DNA of 64,000 nucleotides, taken from NCBI RefSeq assembly GCF_023195775.1, contig NZ_CP096205.1, positions 3,164,001 to 3,228,000 of the forward strand, given 5' to 3'. A model generated the notes under the pieces. It searched no databases. It was not told where the DNA came from and worked only from the letters and a program-made list of their open reading frames with translations. This document shows positions 26,738-35,137 of this stretch, piece by piece. The stretch's first letter is position 1. The number at the start of each line of letters is the position of its first letter. This DNA comes from Flavobacterium azooxidireducens (GTDB lineage: Bacteria > Bacteroidota > Bacteroidia > Flavobacteriales > Flavobacteriaceae). A program made the position numbers and the translations under genes.

Positions 26738-27322
26738 ATGTTTCAAAGAGAAATTAAAGAACTAACTTCAATTGGTAAAAACAATATTTATCAAATCTCA
26801 CAAATAGAATGGTGGTTATTGAAAAATCAAGAGAATTATAAATGTTGTAAAGAAAACAATATCAAACTAAACTCTTGTTTTGATGATATTGGTTGTGCTT
26901 GCGGTATGAATTCGCAAGAAAATAAATTTACATCATTGTATGAAAATCTTAGTGAAGCGACAGAATTTCATAGGTTTGAAGAATATGCAAAAAATGAATT
27001 AACTCTTTATAAAAGCATTATTTCAGATAAAAGTAAAATAAAAGAATGGTTAATTAAAAATGAAAAAATTGCTTCTGAATTTCTATCCACTTTTTTAATT
27101 TACTATTTAAATTATTCAGAAATAGAAAGAGACAATTATCATTTGTTAATTTTTCGTAGTGAAGAACAAAATTTAGATATTTTCATTCAACGAACAGATT
27201 TTGAAAATCTTATAGAGTTTAAAGAACTATTTGATGAATTATACTATGTTAAAAAATTTTATCCAGAAGGACTTAAACGAATTGAAGAAAAAATTAATAA
27301 ATTACCAAAATATCTAACGTAA
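26738..27322 (+). CDS. Cysteine-cluster hypothetical protein, second gene of the insert
   Basis: 194 residues, cytoplasmic. The N-terminal third has a Cys cluster, YKCCKENNIKLNSCFDDIGCACG (about 33-55), with six Cys that could form a metal site; the rest looks helical and acidic. I recognise no family. It starts directly after the stop of the 294-residue gene, so the two proteins are likely made together. No homologous neighbours suggest a function. Confidence 0.7.
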   Translation: MFQREIKELTSIGKNNIYQISQIEWWLLKNQENYKCCKENNIKLNSCFDDIGCACGMNSQENKFTSLYENLSEATEFHRFEEYAKNELTLYKSIISDKSKIKEWLIKNEKIASEFLSTFLIYYLNYSEIERDNYHLLIFRSEEQNLDIFIQRTDFENLIEFKELFDELYYVKKFYPEGLKRIEEKINKLPKYLT

Positions 27323-27487
27323 AAGAAAAACTTCTGTTAATCAGTTTGGTAGTGTATAGGAAAAGAGTAATAAATCTAATATTGGTTGGGCAAAAAATAC
27401 TGAGTTATTTGGTTTTACAAAGCTAAACAAAGAAGTTTTATAAAACTTCGATAAACTTTGTGCTACTATCTACAAAAAGAATAAGAA

Positions 27488-30190
27488 ATGATAAACGAAG
27501 ACGAAGAAAACATCATCCCAGACGATGAAAACGAAGAACTGAACGAGTCGAGCCAAGAACAAGGGTTTGACGACGTGAAAGTTTTTAGTAACAAACATTT
27601 TTACGAAAACGACGAAAACCCCGAAGATACCATCACCAAAGTGACGGGAATGTATAAGGATTGGTTTCTCGATTATGCTTCCTATGTAATTTTGGAGCGT
27701 GCGGTTCCGGCTATTGAAGATGGTTTTAAACCGGTTCAACGCCGAATTATGCACTCAATGAAAGAACTCGATGACGGTCGCTATAACAAAGTGGCGAATA
27801 TCGTTGGTCATACGATGCAGTATCACCCACACGGAGATGCGAGTATTGGTGATGCGATGGTGCAAATCGGTCAGAAAGATTTGCTCATTGATATGCAAGG
27901 TAACTGGGGAAATATCCTAACCGGAGATAGTGCCGCAGCTTCTCGTTACATCGAAGCTCGAATTTCAAAGTTGGGTCACGATATTTTGTATTCTCCAAAA
28001 ATTACCGAATGGGGAATGTCCTATGATGGTCGTCGTGCAGAACCTGTCAATCTTCCCGTCAAATTTCCACTGTTGTTAGCTCAAGGTGCAGAAGGAATTG
28101 CAGTTGGTTTATCCACGAAAGTGCTACCACATAATTTCATTGAATTGATTGATTGTTCGATAAAAATACTAAAAAACAAACCTTTTACCTTATTTCCCGA
28201 TTTTCCAACAGCCGGAATTGCAGATGTTTCCAACTATAATGATGGATTACGTGGTGGTCGTGTGCGTGTGCGAGCAAAAATTTCGCAATTGGACAAGCAA
28301 ACGTTGGTGATTACGCAAATTCCGTTTTCTACCAATACAGGAACGTTGATTGACAGTATTCTGAAAGCCAACGAAAAAGGAAAAATTAAAGTCAAAAAAA
28401 TTGAAGATAATACCGCAGCCGAGGTTGAAATTCTAATTCATCTTCCGCCGGGTGTTTCTCCTGATAAAACCATCGATGCGTTGTATGCGTTCACCGCTTG
28501 CGAAACTTCAGTTGCTCCGTTAGGTTGTGTGATTGAAAACCATAAACCGTTGTTTATCGGCGTTTCGGATATGTTGAAAATTTCAACTCATCGAACGGTT
28601 GATTTGCTGAAACGTGAGTTGGAAATTCAATTGGATGAACTCGAAAACAAATGGCATTTTTCTACGTTGGAAAAAATCTTCATTCGGGAAGAAATGTATA
28701 TTGATTTTAAATTGTATTCAGACAGAGAATCATTATATACCTACATGTATGATAGATTTAAGCCGTTTTTAAAATCATTTGTTCGGGAAATTAATGATGA
28801 TGATTTGCAGAAATTAACGCAAATTCCAATGATTCGTATTACACGTTTCGATTCGGATAAAGCAGATGATGCCATTGCGAAGTTGGAAGCAGAAATGGAA
28901 CAAGTGAAACATCATTTGGATCATATTATTGATTTTGCGATTGATTTCTTCCTAAAATTAAAAGACAAATACGGAAAAGGCAAAGAACGTCAAACCGAAT
29001 TGCGAAGTTTTGACACGATTGAAGCCACAAAAGTGGTATTGCGAAACACCAAATTATATGTCAATAAAGAAGAAGGTTTCCTTGGAACTGGACTCAAAAA
29101 GGACGAATATGTCGCCGATTGTTCCGATATTGATGATGTGATTGTTTTTCTGCGTGACGGAAAAATGATGGTCACAAAAGTGGATGACAAAAAATTCATC
29201 GGAAAAGATATTATTCACATTGCCATTTTTGATAAAAACGATAAGCGAACGATTTATAATATGATTTATCGCGATGGGAAAAATGGTTCCACATTTATCA
29301 AACGCTTCAATGTTTCCGGTGTCACGAGAGATAAATTTTACGATTTAACACAGGAAAAAGCCGGTTCGATGGTTTCTTATTTTTCGGCTAATCCGAATGG
29401 AGAAGCAGAAGTAGTGACGATTTTACTTCGTCAGGTGGGAAGTATTAAAAAGTTGAAATGGGATTTAGATTTTGCTGATATTGCCATCAAAGGACGTGCT
29501 TCTCGAGGCAATACGGTAACCAAATATCCGATTAAGAAAATCGAATTAAAAGAAAAAGGAATATCCACCTTACGACCAAGAAAAATTTGGTTTGATGATA
29601 CCGTTCAACGTTTGAATGTAGATGGAAGAGGCGAGTTGTTGGGCGAATTTCGTCCGAATGACCGAATTTTAGTGGTGAATCAATCCGGAAAATTGAAAAC
29701 TATTATTCCTGAATTAACAACCCATTTTGATGAAGATATGGTTGTGTTGGAAAAATGGCATCCTAAAAAACCAATTTCGGCCATTTATTATGATGGGGAA
29801 AAAGATCGCTATTTTGTGAAACGTTTCTTAATAGATAACGAAAACAAAGAAGAAATTTTCATCACCGAACACGAGAAATCGCAATTAGAAATTGTTTCCA
29901 CAGATTGGCGACCGGTTGCTGAGGTTATTTATGCAAAAGTAAAAGGTATTCAAAAAGAAAATCAAACGGTTGATATCGAACAATTTATTGCTGTAAAAGG
30001 GATAAAAGCTCTCGGAAATCAGTTAACTACGGATAGAATTAAACAGATTAATTTGTTGGAATCACTTCCGTATGAAGAACCAATTGAAGAAATTCCGGAA
30101 GAAATGGAAGTATCCAATGAAGATAATGTTTCGGATGATATTCAAACCGAATTGGATGATGATGGACAGATTACATTGAGTTTGGATTAA
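27488..30190 (+). CDS. parC: DNA topoisomerase IV subunit A
   Basis: 900 residues. The catalytic Tyr is 154 in AASRYIEARIS, within the breakage-reunion domain (GNWGNILTGDSAAASRY). The N-terminus has an acidic, Asn-rich extension of about 45 residues before TKVTGMYKDWFLDYASYVILERAVP. The C-terminal part holds beta-pinwheel blades and ends in an acidic tail (about 860-900). It pairs with parE. The ATG at 27488 follows an A/T-rich spacer after the unknown insert. Confidence 0.92.
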   Translation: MINEDEENIIPDDENEELNESSQEQGFDDVKVFSNKHFYENDENPEDTITKVTGMYKDWFLDYASYVILERAVPAIEDGFKPVQRRIMHSMKELDDGRYNKVANIVGHTMQYHPHGDASIGDAMVQIGQKDLLIDMQGNWGNILTGDSAAASRYIEARISKLGHDILYSPKITEWGMSYDGRRAEPVNLPVKFPLLLAQGAEGIAVGLSTKVLPHNFIELIDCSIKILKNKPFTLFPDFPTAGIADVSNYNDGLRGGRVRVRAKISQLDKQTLVITQIPFSTNTGTLIDSILKANEKGKIKVKKIEDNTAAEVEILIHLPPGVSPDKTIDALYAFTACETSVAPLGCVIENHKPLFIGVSDMLKISTHRTVDLLKRELEIQLDELENKWHFSTLEKIFIREEMYIDFKLYSDRESLYTYMYDRFKPFLKSFVREINDDDLQKLTQIPMIRITRFDSDKADDAIAKLEAEMEQVKHHLDHIIDFAIDFFLKLKDKYGKGKERQTELRSFDTIEATKVVLRNTKLYVNKEEGFLGTGLKKDEYVADCSDIDDVIVFLRDGKMMVTKVDDKKFIGKDIIHIAIFDKNDKRTIYNMIYRDGKNGSTFIKRFNVSGVTRDKFYDLTQEKAGSMVSYFSANPNGEAEVVTILLRQVGSIKKLKWDLDFADIAIKGRASRGNTVTKYPIKKIELKEKGISTLRPRKIWFDDTVQRLNVDGRGELLGEFRPNDRILVVNQSGKLKTIIPELTTHFDEDMVVLEKWHPKKPISAIYYDGEKDRYFVKRFLIDNENKEEIFITEHEKSQLEIVSTDWRPVAEVIYAKVKGIQKENQTVDIEQFIAVKGIKALGNQLTTDRIKQINLLESLPYEEPIEEIPEEMEVSNEDNVSDDIQTELDDDGQITLSLD

Positions 30191-30215
30191 GATTTTTAAT
30201 TGAAATTTATATATG

Positions 30216-30262
30216 CTGCTCAATGTTTTTGGATGGGTATCCAAAATCACTGAGCAGTTTTC
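30216..30262 (+). terminator. Terminator of parC
   Basis: CTGCTCA (30216-30222) pairs with TGAGCAG (30251-30257), with an inner GGAT/ATCC stem, followed by TTTTC. Confidence 0.65.
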
Positions 30263-30336
30263 TAATTAGTGTATTCAATATAAATCTATTATCTAATCTG
30301 ATTGCGATTTATTGATACAATTTAGTTTGGCGGACT

Positions 30337-31896
30337 CTAAATTTTGATAAATTTCTTTGAAAACGTCAGCTTATTGTTTAGGTTAACAATTTTTACAAAG
30401 TATGCACCGGAGGATAAAGATTCTGTATTGACTTTTACTATTTCAATTTCTGAGGTTGTTTTATATTCTTTTATAACTTTACCTGTCATAGAAATTAGCG
30501 AAACAGTATAATCGTCATCTTTAAGTCCGGAAATATAAAAATAATTCTCATATCCAACAGGATTTGGGTAAAGTTTAATAGTTTCATTTTCAACATAATA
30601 TTCTGTATTTGATAGAAGCTGATGCGATAACGCATTAAAAGCATTTATTCTACCATGACCATAATATTGATCCCAACCTGGGGTATCAAAACTATTTCCT
30701 ACCATGTCCTCGGATGTTTCTATGAGTATTTGCCTAATTTCAGTTACCGTAAGATCTGGCTTAACCGAGAGCATTAACGATATAACCCCTGTTAAATGAG
30801 GTGCTGCTTGAGAAGTGCCACCCCAGTAGGAATTATAATTTGTATTAGAGTAATGGCTTAGACCATAGATGTAATTTCCGGGTGCAACAAAATCAAGTTC
30901 CGAACCAAAATTGCTACCACTTGTAGGGTCCCAAAAAAAAGGGTTTGTTCTTGTGTCGTTTGAATTTGTTGAGCCTACAGCAATTGCATTTTCATATCTT
31001 GCGGGATATTGAATTGTTGAATTTTGGTTTCCTGAAGAAACAACAACACTCACATTGTTATTATAAGCATAATTAATTGCATTTTCTAAAATTGATGAGG
31101 CAGAATTTCCGCCAACAGACATGTTGATTACTTTTGCACCATTATCAACAGCAAAATAGATAGCACTTGCCCACCAACTGTAATATCCAAAATCATCAAT
31201 GTTAAGAATTTTACAAGCCATAATTTTAGAGTTCCAATTAACACCGGCATAGCCAATTGAATTATTTCCTTTAGCAAGAGCTATGCCTGCCACATTTGTT
31301 CCATGTCCATGGTCATCTGTAGGATCACTGTCATTATATGCAAAATCATATCCCTGAACAAATCTTCCTGAAAATTCAGGATGATCTAACTTTATGCCGG
31401 AATCAAGAATGGCTACAATCAAGTTAGGGTCTCCTTGTGTAATATCCCATGCCAAATCAGTATCAATATCTGCATCCACAGTAGATGGAGAAAGAGTAAA
31501 ACTGCCATTATTAGCGTGCGACCATTGTCTACTTAAATAAAATTGATCATTTGGTGTTGTTTGCATAAATCCATGACCTGTACCTATATAATTTGGTTCT
31601 ACAAATTCAAACAGTCCTGTTTTTTTGTAAACTTCAACTGCCAAAATAACATTTATGTTATTCTTAAATTTTAAAAGAAAAGTATTTCTAACATTTTTAT
31701 TTCCAATAACTTCAAACGTATCAAGGTTTAATGAATCATTTATTTTCATGAGTGTTTGGTCTTTTTTAAACAACTCCATTTTATTTTTATTACTGTTTTT
31801 GAATTCAACAATTAACTCATTTTGAGCATAATCAAATTCTTGAGCATAACAAATTGTGGTAATAATTAAGGCGAAAAGTAAAGTTATTGCTTTCAT
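30337..31896 (-). CDS. S8 family (subtilisin) serine peptidase with T9SS sorting domain
   Basis: 519 residues with signal peptide MKAITLLFALIITTICYAQ. The catalytic triad is Asp165 (AILDSGIKLD), His198 (DDHGHGTNVAG) and Ser362 (GGTSQAAPHLTG), with Asn290 (SSGNQN) for the oxyanion hole. An N-terminal propeptide spans about 20-140. The last 85 residues are a type IX secretion C-terminal domain (IKLYPNPVG..., ending SKKFIKI), so it is exported and attached at the surface or released. It stands alone, convergent with parC. Confidence 0.93.
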   Translation of the reverse strand: MKAITLLFALIITTICYAQEFDYAQNELIVEFKNSNKNKMELFKKDQTLMKINDSLNLDTFEVIGNKNVRNTFLLKFKNNINVILAVEVYKKTGLFEFVEPNYIGTGHGFMQTTPNDQFYLSRQWSHANNGSFTLSPSTVDADIDTDLAWDITQGDPNLIVAILDSGIKLDHPEFSGRFVQGYDFAYNDSDPTDDHGHGTNVAGIALAKGNNSIGYAGVNWNSKIMACKILNIDDFGYYSWWASAIYFAVDNGAKVINMSVGGNSASSILENAINYAYNNNVSVVVSSGNQNSTIQYPARYENAIAVGSTNSNDTRTNPFFWDPTSGSNFGSELDFVAPGNYIYGLSHYSNTNYNSYWGGTSQAAPHLTGVISLMLSVKPDLTVTEIRQILIETSEDMVGNSFDTPGWDQYYGHGRINAFNALSHQLLSNTEYYVENETIKLYPNPVGYENYFYISGLKDDDYTVSLISMTGKVIKEYKTTSEIEIVKVNTESLSSGAYFVKIVNLNNKLTFSKKFIKI

Positions 31897-32336
31897 ATAA
31901 GGATAGTTTTATAATAAATCTTTTGAAAATTAAATTATTTGAAGCCTTTCAACGATTAACAATGATGTATAAAAGCTAAAAAAATTAATACTATTTATTT
32001 TACTAAAATAGAAAAAATAATAATATCAATAAGAATTAATAAAAAAAATCAATAAGAATTAATAAAAAAAAAACAATAAAATTCATTAAAAAAAGCACAA
32101 AAAGTAAAAGTATATAGTTCTATTATAGGGAGAAGTTTACCAATAAGTGATATTTTTATGATTTATAAAATAGTAATGGAATCGTTTTCATTACTTGGTT
32201 TCTAATTTTGAAGAAGCATTAAATAATAGTAGTTTGATTGTTATGTGGTTGAATGATTAATTGCTACGAGGTTTGGAGACACTAGTTCAGTGTCGCTATT
32301 AAAGAAGACTTAGGGGAGAAAGGAACCAACTACTAT
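31897..32336 (-). other. AT-rich intergenic region with short tandem repeats
   Basis: 440 bp with no gene-like frame. It has two copies of a 23-bp unit (TCAATAAGAATTAATAAAAA, 32026 and 32049) and a hairpin-bearing repeat at 32261-32320. Nothing else stands out. Confidence 0.6.
32261..32320 (+). repeat. Hairpin-bearing dispersed repeat, copy 1
   Basis: TTGCTACGAGGTTTGGAGAC, then GACACT-AGTTC-AGTGTC (32278-32294, overlapping), then GCTATTAAAGAAGAC. Related copies occur at 34157-34180 and 35031-35135. All lie just downstream of minus-strand genes. Confidence 0.6.
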
Positions 32337-32759
32337 TTACTCATCAAGTTCCGCAAATTTTTCCTTAGTTTTTTCAAAGAAGCCACAGCTTTCAAAAGCT
32401 TCGTCGCTAAAAGCACATTTTTCTTCGACAAGAAACAATTGGGTTTTATACGGTTTTGTACTTTTGTCCAAATCAAGTAGGTAATCACCTATTTGATTTT
32501 TGATATCTTGTTCTGTTTCTTTTTCATACAGTGCTTTTAAACGTTTAAAATCATCTTGAATAATAAGTAAGGCATCTAAAAGTTGATCCATTTCTTTCAA
32601 GCAGTCACAAGCGGTAGGCTGTTCCGGCAAGTTGGAATGGAGTTTAGGTAAAGTACTTTTCTCAAATACGAAAGTAGTTTCCTCTTTTTTGTTTTGACAA
32701 GAAAACAGAAATAGTATAATAAAATGAAATAAAACGGTTTTGTTCACGTATCGACTCAT
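32337..32759 (-). CDS. Putative lipoprotein
   Basis: 140 residues. A hydrophobic leader ends in a lipobox-like FLFSCQNKKEE (Cys about 21), so it should be envelope-anchored. A helical, charged domain with four further Cys (TACDC, EKCAF, SCGFF) suggests disulphides. I recognise no family. Its start is 9 nt after the stop of the membrane-protein gene ending at 32769, and a repeat lies at its 3' flank. Confidence 0.65.
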   Translation of the reverse strand: MSRYVNKTVLFHFIILFLFSCQNKKEETTFVFEKSTLPKLHSNLPEQPTACDCLKEMDQLLDALLIIQDDFKRLKALYEKETEQDIKNQIGDYLLDLDKSTKPYKTQLFLVEEKCAFSDEAFESCGFFEKTKEKFAELDE

Positions 32760-32768
32760 AAATCAAAA

Positions 32769-33113
32769 TTAAAATATATTCCCCAAAAAATACATGCGAA
32801 TGCAAAGGAAAGTCCATAGACAACTAAAAAATGTACCCATCAAAAATAAGGTAAATCGAAACTTTACAATGCCAATTTTGTTTTTAAAATAATACCAATC
32901 AAAGAGTTCTGTCAAAATTCCTAAGCAATAAAAGAGATTAGCCCCAAACAACCATTTAATTACACCAATAGTTTCATACGACGACCAGTAAAAATCAACT
33001 TCTGAGTACCCCAAATAAAAAGAGATAGCCACAGAAAAAACGACCAGTATATTGAAAATCCATCGTTTCGATTCCCACCATTTTATGTTTAATTTTAGTT
33101 CTTCGATTGTCAT
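32769..33113 (-). CDS. Small hypothetical membrane protein
   Basis: 114 residues. Three to four hydrophobic segments (about 18-36, 48-66 and 88-108) with a Trp/Tyr-rich loop. Function unknown. It probably shares a transcript with the lipoprotein gene that follows, after 9 nt. Confidence 0.65.
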   Translation of the reverse strand: MTIEELKLNIKWWESKRWIFNILVVFSVAISFYLGYSEVDFYWSSYETIGVIKWLFGANLFYCLGILTELFDWYYFKNKIGIVKFRFTLFLMGTFFSCLWTFLCIRMYFLGNIF

Positions 33114-33160
33114 ATAAAGTTGAAATATACTAATTAATACGCTTGTTAAAGCTGTTTTTT

Positions 33161-33658
33161 TTATTCATTTCTAATATACCACTTATCTTTATAAAGTTTA
33201 AAATCCTTTATATCTTCTGGAGTAGAGTTAGGTACTTTTCTTAATAAGGTTGGATGACCTTGTTGACCTGGATTGATGTAAACATTTCCATCTAAATCAA
33301 CCGCTAAAACTTGAAACTTGTATTTTAAAAAGCACTTAGTAAAGTTTTTGATTTGATTATTAGTGAAATAACCATTACAATCTCTTTTAGGCAAAGTGTC
33401 ATTAATTGTCACAATTTCACCACTATCATAATTTATCTTAACGATGTAAGGGTTGCATTTAATGTTAGCTGTACTACTAATCAAAAGACATAAAAGATCA
33501 TCGTGTTTTCCTCCTCTAATATTCACGAATGCTCCCTTAAGACATGAAAAATCTTCTTCGTTATATTTTTCAATTATGTAATCAGTATCATATTGGGTTC
33601 CATTACAAGATTGTAAAAGAATTAGTAAGAGTAGGGTGAAGAAGATTTTGTTTTTCAT
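33161..33658 (-). CDS. Putative lipoprotein
   Basis: 165 residues. MKNKIFFTLLLLILLQSCNGTQ is a lipoprotein signal with the Cys at about 18. The mature part is polar with beta-type patterning and contains LLRKVPNSTPEDIKDFKLYKDKWYIRN at the end, a motif seen in other uncharacterised flavobacterial lipoproteins. No function can be assigned. It lies 48 nt upstream of the membrane-protein gene in the same direction. Confidence 0.68.
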   Translation of the reverse strand: MKNKIFFTLLLLILLQSCNGTQYDTDYIIEKYNEEDFSCLKGAFVNIRGGKHDDLLCLLISSTANIKCNPYIVKINYDSGEIVTINDTLPKRDCNGYFTNNQIKNFTKCFLKYKFQVLAVDLDGNVYINPGQQGHPTLLRKVPNSTPEDIKDFKLYKDKWYIRNE

Positions 33659-33700
33659 AGGTTTTTAGAAAGGATTAGTACAAATCATTCATTAGATTAA

Positions 33701-34132
33701 TTATTCACTATAAACACTCAATCTTTGTAATTTATACGCTTTATAATTTTTTTCATAATCAGCTATCTCATCATAATTTTTTAACCCAATAACTGAAACA
33801 ATTGTTTTAAAACTTTTATTTTTAGGTATTACGACACCCGATTCTGGTGCATAAATAATAATTGAATCTTTATTTGTTCGATAATATATCTCAGAACTAT
33901 AAAAAATGTAATCACTTTCTTTCTCGTAAACAGTTTTTGTCTGATTTGAAAGGACTATACTTTGATGATTTCCACTTATACCATGACTGTTTGTTTTAAA
34001 GTATAATTGTTCATTATTATCGAACGTTAATTTTATTAGTTTATTTGTACTCATTGATTCCGAAATTTCATGTAAAGAATCTTTGCATGAAATTATTGTT
34101 AGAGCGATTAAAAAGAATTGTAATTTTTTCAT
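33701..34132 (-). CDS. Putative lipoprotein
   Basis: 143 residues from the ATG at 34132 (MKKLQFFLIALTIISCKDSL, lipobox Cys about 16); a longer in-frame start at 34174 would run into repeat sequence and is less likely. The mature domain looks like a small beta-rich fold. I recognise no family. A truncated copy of the dispersed repeat lies directly upstream at 34157-34180. Confidence 0.65.
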   Translation of the reverse strand: MKKLQFFLIALTIISCKDSLHEISESMSTNKLIKLTFDNNEQLYFKTNSHGISGNHQSIVLSNQTKTVYEKESDYIFYSSEIYYRTNKDSIIIYAPESGVVIPKNKSFKTIVSVIGLKNYDEIADYEKNYKAYKLQRLSVYSE

Positions 34133-34156
34133 TCTAAGTATAATTAAAGTTTTTCG

Positions 34157-34180
34157 TGCTATTAAAGAAGACATAAGGTG
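34157..34180 (+). repeat. Dispersed repeat, truncated copy 2
   Basis: GTGCTATTAAAGAAGACATA matches the 3' half of the repeats at 32261 and 35031. It lies in the gap between two minus-strand genes. Confidence 0.5.
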
Positions 34181-34209
34181 GAGCTGCCTTAGAAAGCATT
34201 TTGAATAGT

Positions 34210-34998
34210 TTACTTAGATTCAAATTTATCCTCACCAAAATGTTTCGTCTTGAATAAATCAATTGTATAATCCAGTAATTCAGCATTTCCATATTTTCCA
34301 TGACCGGGAACAACAAGCGTTAGGTTTGGAAATCTTTTTTTTATGTTCTCAACGGTACTTGACCAAGCTTTTATATTGGCATCTCCTAAATAGCCTTTTT
34401 GAGCACCTAATTCTTTAATTAAACAGCCACCAAACAATAACTCTTCGCTTGGAAAATAGCCAACAACATTATCTTTCGTATGTCCTTCTCCAAAAGACTT
34501 TGCTATAATTGTTTTATTGCCTACTTTCAGTAGTAGTGAATCTTTAAAACTGTTTTGAGGAACAATAAAATTATTTTCTTTTGCAAGTTCAATAGTTGTT
34601 AGATAGGCATAGGAAGGTATTTTGTTAGTATGAAATGATTTGAGTCCTCCTAAACAATCATCGTGAAAATGTGTTGGAATAATACCTTTTATTTTATATT
34701 GAAGTGTTTCTTTTATCCATTTAATCAATTCGTCTGCACTTTTGTCGTTTACGGGTGTGTCAAAAATAATTACTTCTTTATTATCTGATACGATTAGGCC
34801 GTTACAAGGAACATTACCAAAATCATTGGTTTGCAAGAATGACGTGTGTATAAAAGAATTTTCTGTTATTTGGGTCACTTGCAAAATAGCCGACTCGTAA
34901 ACTAGTGTAGGTTTAAAATCTTCTTCTTTTGAATTTTTACAAGTAATGAGTGAAACAGCTAGTAGGATAGTGAGTAAAATAGCGAGGCCGACTTTCAT
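34210..34998 (-). CDS. Subclass B1 metallo-beta-lactamase
   Basis: 262 residues. All B1 zinc ligands are present: His110, His112, Asp114 (THFHDD), His173 (GEGHTKDN), Cys192 (FGGCLIK) and His233 (VPGHGKYG). The B1 substrate lysine is kept as Lys195. The end of the domain, NIKAWSSTVENIKKRFPN, is also B1-like. These enzymes hydrolyse beta-lactams, often including carbapenems. The N-terminus is a hydrophobic leader ending LITCKNS; a lipoprotein is possible, though Thr at -1 is unusual. It lies among accessory genes with a repeat on each side. Activity and spectrum are inferred. Confidence 0.9.
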   Translation of the reverse strand: MKVGLAILLTILLAVSLITCKNSKEEDFKPTLVYESAILQVTQITENSFIHTSFLQTNDFGNVPCNGLIVSDNKEVIIFDTPVNDKSADELIKWIKETLQYKIKGIIPTHFHDDCLGGLKSFHTNKIPSYAYLTTIELAKENNFIVPQNSFKDSLLLKVGNKTIIAKSFGEGHTKDNVVGYFPSEELLFGGCLIKELGAQKGYLGDANIKAWSSTVENIKKRFPNLTLVVPGHGKYGNAELLDYTIDLFKTKHFGEDKFESK

Positions 34999-35030
34999 TT
35001 TATAATTGTTTTTTAATTGGAATTGATTAT

Positions 35031-35135
35031 TTGCTGCGAGGTCGGGAGACGCTAGCAGAACTTTGTGCTATCAAAGAAGACGTAGCGAGAGCTTGGAGTA
35101 GGAACGTGACGCTAGCACTAGCGGCGGAGTAGCTA
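35031..35135 (+). repeat. Hairpin-bearing dispersed repeat, long copy 3
   Basis: TTGCTGCGAGGTCGGGAGAC, then TAGCA-GAACTTTG-TGCTA (35053-35070), then TCAAAGAAGACGTAGCGAGAG. The same layout as copy 1, with the hairpin in the same place but with different stem bases. It ends close to the KAP NTPase stop. A second palindrome GCTAG-CA-CTAGC is at 35111-35122. Confidence 0.6.
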
Positions 35136-35137
35136 TG

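Noticed and set aside
32261-35135. The 32-35 kb repeats as integron attC sites
   Set aside because: I could not find paired RYYYAAC/GTTRRRY core sites or an integrase gene, so this reading lacks support.
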